DNA from: Bigelowiella natans CCMP2755 | Lineage: Eukaryota; Cercozoa; Chlorarachniophyceae | NCBI GenBank assembly: GCA_000320545.1 | Contig: ADNK01000286.1 | Location: forward strand, 1 to 45,217 | Reading direction: 5' to 3' | Length of the DNA stretch: 45,217 nucleotides | Part shown: positions 42,135 through 45,217 of the stretch, piece after piece | How the letters are laid out: each line of letters opens with the position of its first letter | How positions within the stretch are numbered: the first letter of the stretch is position 1 | Notes under the pieces: generated by a model | The model's input: the letters and a program-made list of their open reading frames with translations, nothing else | Told to the model about the DNA's origin: nothing | Databases searched by the model: none | Made by a program: the position numbers and the translations under genes

Positions 42135-42470
42135 TGGAATACAGACATGGTCACCATTACCTCACATAATATCGAATCAGAACTGAAGCACATGCTGCGT
42201 GTACATGCATCTATGCATCGCACGAATTGCTGAACGAACCTTGCATTTGACTGTTTTGTGACATTTTGATCATCACGAGGGACTTCGAACACGAACACTT
42301 CACATTGAATCGCACGATTTTGCTGCGCATGGTGAGATCGCAAAAAATTGAAGCATGCATGAGGTCGTGGAAGCAAACGCACCACCCTTGCTAGTGTGCT
42401 GCATGTAGCGCGATGCACCATGCTAGCATGGCACGTCTGCGCAAATTATGTGATGGTGGAGGTGCTTGTC
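42135..42470. repeat. CATGC-rich spacer island 8
   Basis: Follows the MAPEG stop codon; GCATGCATG, CATGCTAGCATGG and CATGCATC words are frequent. It runs up to the flank of the LTR element. No exon is seen. Confidence 0.55.
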
Positions 42471-42658
42471 CCCGCCCCGCCAGTGTTGTCAGTTTCATTT
42501 TTTTGGACGAATGGCACATGCCTTCGATTTGCTTTTTGGCTTCTAGCTTTCATTGATGTGGCTTTCACGTGCAGCAATCTTGCGATTTTGTGCCTCTTGA
42601 TGCTCACGAGGATGAGTCCGATCTCAGAATTTTGTTTCTTCGTCCTTCATCATCGTCC

Positions 42659-45217
42659 TGTAGCGCGTACCACTACGCGGGCACAAGTCACGTGCGACAA
42701 CAAAGGGGTTGTCGCGGATATAGAATATAGATAACGTAGATATTAATACAGCATAGGCACGTGGGTTCCGGCGGGACTCATGGCAGCACACCGGAAGTGT
42801 GCTGCCCCACGTGCGGCGGCATTCGCGAAAGCTTCGCGAATGATTACGCAGTGCACGATTTAATAAAAATATAATCTTTAATAAAAATAAACACAACTCT
42901 TCAAAAGGAAGCAAACGTGCCTTTCCCCCCCCCTGCCTACTTGTGCACGTAGCGCCTCGGCCTGTGAACACCTTACGCGCAACAACCTTTGGCTTCCACA
43001 CACGGGAAACGATTTGACTAACAATGTCACAGCAGCTAGAAGAACAGCAGGACTTTGGCTCGCAGGCCGTGCAAGGGCACGAGCAGAAACAGGAAAGGAA
43101 GGGCGATACGGACGCTAAGGAAGGAGGAGGAACACCTCCACAGGCACCGCCGGGACCAGCACCCGGGATTAAGAAAGCAGATGCAGCAGCAGAGGCACTG
43201 GAGAACTTCTACGAGGCGGACGACGAGGACGTGGCCGCCGAAAGCAAGAAGGTCGTAATGGCATTACGAGCCTTGCGACCCAGGGCGAGCAACTACGCCA
43301 AACTGAAAGTATCGATAGAATACAAGTATCAGACACATGATGTTTGGGCAGCTATCATGCAGGACATCATGGATTACGAAGCAGACTTACCTCCAGAGTG
43401 GGCAGCTTTGTTTAGGAACGACGGGGGTCTGGGCGCCTCGCGGGGGACGACCCAGAGCACCGTCAAGCAGCAGCAGCCGGTACAGCGGAACACCCAGTTC
43501 ATGTCTGTTAAAACAGCACCGGTTATGATAACGAAATACAACGGGAAAAGAGGTGAGGCAAGGAGGTGGTGGAAGAACGCTAGGAGTATACTCTGCGACT
43601 TTACCCCTAACCCCACCGAAAACGACAAGCTCAAATGGCTAGCTATAATAAAGCAAGCCATGGACCTTTACGAGACAGGCAGGACCCGGATCAGGCAGCT
43701 AGAGAAAATACACACTACAGTTAGTGGGCTACGAGACGTTGAGGCGATAATGAAGGCTTTTGTAAATGAACAGGATGCTAACTCCCTACCCCAGGCTATT
43801 AGAAAATACAGAGCAATGATGCAGCATGAGAGAGAACCTGTTAGAGACTTTGCCACGCGCTTCCAGGATATGATCGACGAACTACATGATTTTAATTACA
43901 ACACAGGTGATGATCAGGCAAGGTTTGAAGAGTTCAAGTTAAAGATAAAGGAATCCACTTACGTTACGGAGAAAGGCTACACCACGATGGAGGCAGCAGT
44001 GCAGGCTATATCCCTACGCGAGCAGGAGCAGGACCGCAAGTTTACCAGCCCTAAGGTACCTGGCATAGGAAACATTAACGCTATTAAGCCGCAGCGAGAC
44101 TGGTACAAGGACAGGGAAGGTAACCGACGTTGCGGATACTGCTCACGTAAAGGGAAACACACCGCTAAAGACTGCAGAGACAGGAAAGAAGGACGACCCA
44201 GGATGACGATCAGGCAGCTCAACGAACACTACGAGAAGTTAAAGAGAAAGAAAGGCAGAGGACAAGGATATAACAACAGCAAATGGCAAGGCAGCAACAA
44301 CGGGAAGAACAATAAATATAAGAACAAAAAGCAGAACAGTATCAATGCTATACAGCAGCAGATAAACGGAATATTAGATCACCTTAAGCAGGCGCCGACG
44401 AAGACAGCAGTACCAGCAACGCAGGACCAAGACAAGCCCATGACCCTAGACGACATAAAGAACTTAGGAGTATGCAACATTAATGACGAAGACGCTAACA
44501 GGACTATCAAAGTTGCTATGACCAAGGTTAAAGTTAAAGACAGCTACGGAGACTACAAGAAACTACCTGCCCTTTGGGATAGTGGCAGCATGCCGAAGTC
44601 CTTCATAAGCCTAAGCACAGTAAGAAGGTTAGGACTATTGGATCAAGTGACTAAGAAAGAACGTAAATATGCTCAAGCAGACGGAAGCTCTTCCATGAAG
44701 ACCGTCGGTGAGCTAATGCTAAAGCTACAGATACCTGGCAGCGACGCGGAGACCCAAATCAAGACCCGAGTAGCCATGACTTTATCCATGGAACTACTCC
44801 TCGGACAGGATGCCCTAGAAAAATTAGGGGGGATCATATCATTCTACAATCACAAGATATACTTTGCTAAGTTGCCAAAGAAGTCAGGCAGGACCATCAG
44901 CCAGAACATGATACGGCTTGACGAGTGGACCTCTGAGTCAAGCGTTAATGCGTTAGAGTTTATGGACCTAGCGGACAACAAGCTACCTACACCTACCGAG
45001 CTACGGAAGAAGAACCCCGGCAAGACCATCCGCCAGATAACGGAGCTACTGGACAAGACCCCCCCAGCTGATCATTGGGATATCGACAAAGGCAAAAAGC
45101 ACATTAATAAAATATTAAACGAGAAGTACTCTGACATCACCAAGCCGACGACGAAGCCCTCCAGCAAGCTTACCCCAGTAAAGATCGAGCTAAAGAAGGG
45201 ATACGAAGAGTGCATCA
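42659..45217 (+). mobile_element. LTR retrotransposon, 5' part (LTR/leader, gag, protease), continues past window
   Basis: Begins with TG at 42659, the boundary shared with the copy at 26832. The first 365 bases precede the gag ATG and carry hairpins, two TTTAATAAAAAT/TTTAATAAAAATAAA polyadenylation-like signals (about 42860-42890) and a C run. TGGCTTCCACACACGGG (about 42989-43005) is a possible primer-binding site, and the LTR would then end just before it (inference). The Gag-protease frame is open to the window edge. Reverse transcriptase and integrase would lie beyond, so Ty3 versus Ty1 type cannot be decided. Confidence 0.88.
43024..45217 (+). CDS. Gag-protease polyprotein of LTR retrotransposon (3' end beyond window)
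   Basis: Uninterrupted frame of 731 codons with no stop at the window end. Gln/Glu-rich start, then a Gag capsid-like region (KYNGKRGEARRWWKNARSIL, around residue 175, and helices to about residue 330). A zinc knuckle follows at residues 370-384, with spacing C-x2-C-x5-H-x4-C (one residue longer than the standard CX2CX4HX4C). A basic tail leads into a retropepsin-like protease: LPALWDSGSMPKSF with catalytic Asp in D-S-G (residues 519-521), and the second motif LLLGQDALEKLG (about 592-603), the usual I-L-G-x-D flap-side element. There are no frameshifts or stops, so the copy looks potentially active up to this point. Confidence 0.92.
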   Translation, partial: MSQQLEEQQDFGSQAVQGHEQKQERKGDTDAKEGGGTPPQAPPGPAPGIKKADAAAEALENFYEADDEDVAAESKKVVMALRALRPRASNYAKLKVSIEYKYQTHDVWAAIMQDIMDYEADLPPEWAALFRNDGGLGASRGTTQSTVKQQQPVQRNTQFMSVKTAPVMITKYNGKRGEARRWWKNARSILCDFTPNPTENDKLKWLAIIKQAMDLYETGRTRIRQLEKIHTTVSGLRDVEAIMKAFVNEQDANSLPQAIRKYRAMMQHEREPVRDFATRFQDMIDELHDFNYNTGDDQARFEEFKLKIKESTYVTEKGYTTMEAAVQAISLREQEQDRKFTSPKVPGIGNINAIKPQRDWYKDREGNRRCGYCSRKGKHTAKDCRDRKEGRPRMTIRQLNEHYEKLKRKKGRGQGYNNSKWQGSNNGKNNKYKNKKQNSINAIQQQINGILDHLKQAPTKTAVPATQDQDKPMTLDDIKNLGVCNINDEDANRTIKVAMTKVKVKDSYGDYKKLPALWDSGSMPKSFISLSTVRRLGLLDQVTKKERKYAQADGSSSMKTVGELMLKLQIPGSDAETQIKTRVAMTLSMELLLGQDALEKLGGIISFYNHKIYFAKLPKKSGRTISQNMIRLDEWTSESSVNALEFMDLADNKLPTPTELRKKNPGKTIRQITELLDKTPPADHWDIDKGKKHINKILNEKYSDITKPTTKPSSKLTPVKIELKKGYEECI

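Noticed and set aside
1-45217. tRNA or rRNA genes
   Set aside because: I found no cloverleaf with T-loop GGTTCGANTCC-type sequence and no rRNA-like stretch; weak candidates could be missed without a covariance search.

Overview
The window looks like nuclear DNA of a unicellular eukaryote, probably an alga or other plastid-bearing protist. The protein genes are broken by many GT-AG introns. Genes of bacterial descent (HflX, PrmA) carry the same kind of introns, and both begin with a hydrophobic secretory-type leader, as expected for proteins sent through the ER to a complex plastid. Eukaryotic housekeeping families (Ariadne E3 ligase, NASP, SNU13, deoxyhypusine hydroxylase, TBCC-domain protein) and an LTR retrotransposon rule out a bacterial or organellar source. 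I cannot name the species.

Layout. 1-2.6 kb: 3' half of an Ariadne-type RBR ubiquitin ligase (+). 2.6-4.7 kb: CATGC-rich spacer, a CAATGAA-type satellite and a decayed LINE-like remnant (-). 4.7-7.1 kb: NYN-nuclease/CCCH zinc-finger gene (+). 7.1-9.7 kb: spacer with unresolved short reading frames. 9.7-11.5 kb: PrmA-like methyltransferase (-), head to head with HflX GTPase (+, 11.8-18.2 kb, 21 exons). 20-21 kb: NDRG-like protein (-), head to head with a triple-repeat glutathione S-transferase (+, 21.7-23.7 kb). 24.3-26.1 kb: NASP histone chaperone (-). 26.8-27.4 kb: truncated LTR element. 28.2-30.4 kb: TBCCD1-like (-), head to head with SNU13 (+, 31.3-32.1 kb). 33.4-34.6 kb: DUF1295 membrane enzyme (-), whose start codon overlaps that of an unidentified + gene (34.6-36.2 kb). 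37.5-40.7 kb: deoxyhypusine hydroxylase (-), head to head with a MAPEG protein (+, 41.3-42.1 kb). 42.7 kb to the end: 5' part of an intact-looking LTR retrotransposon (LTR/leader, Gag, protease).

From about 9.7 kb onward the genes mostly alternate in orientation as head-to-head pairs with short shared promoter regions. The spaces downstream of recognised gene 3' ends hold a distinctive sequence rich in GCATGC and GCTAGC, and the head-to-head spaces largely lack it. Several islands share a diverged core, twice as an inverted pair. This is the most unusual pattern I see. Introns are loaded with microsatellites, some starting exactly at the 5' splice site.

Exon chains were derived by eye from splice signals, reading phase and family resemblance. 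Where every junction keeps phase and the product aligns with a known family, confidence is high; elsewhere uncertainty is stated.
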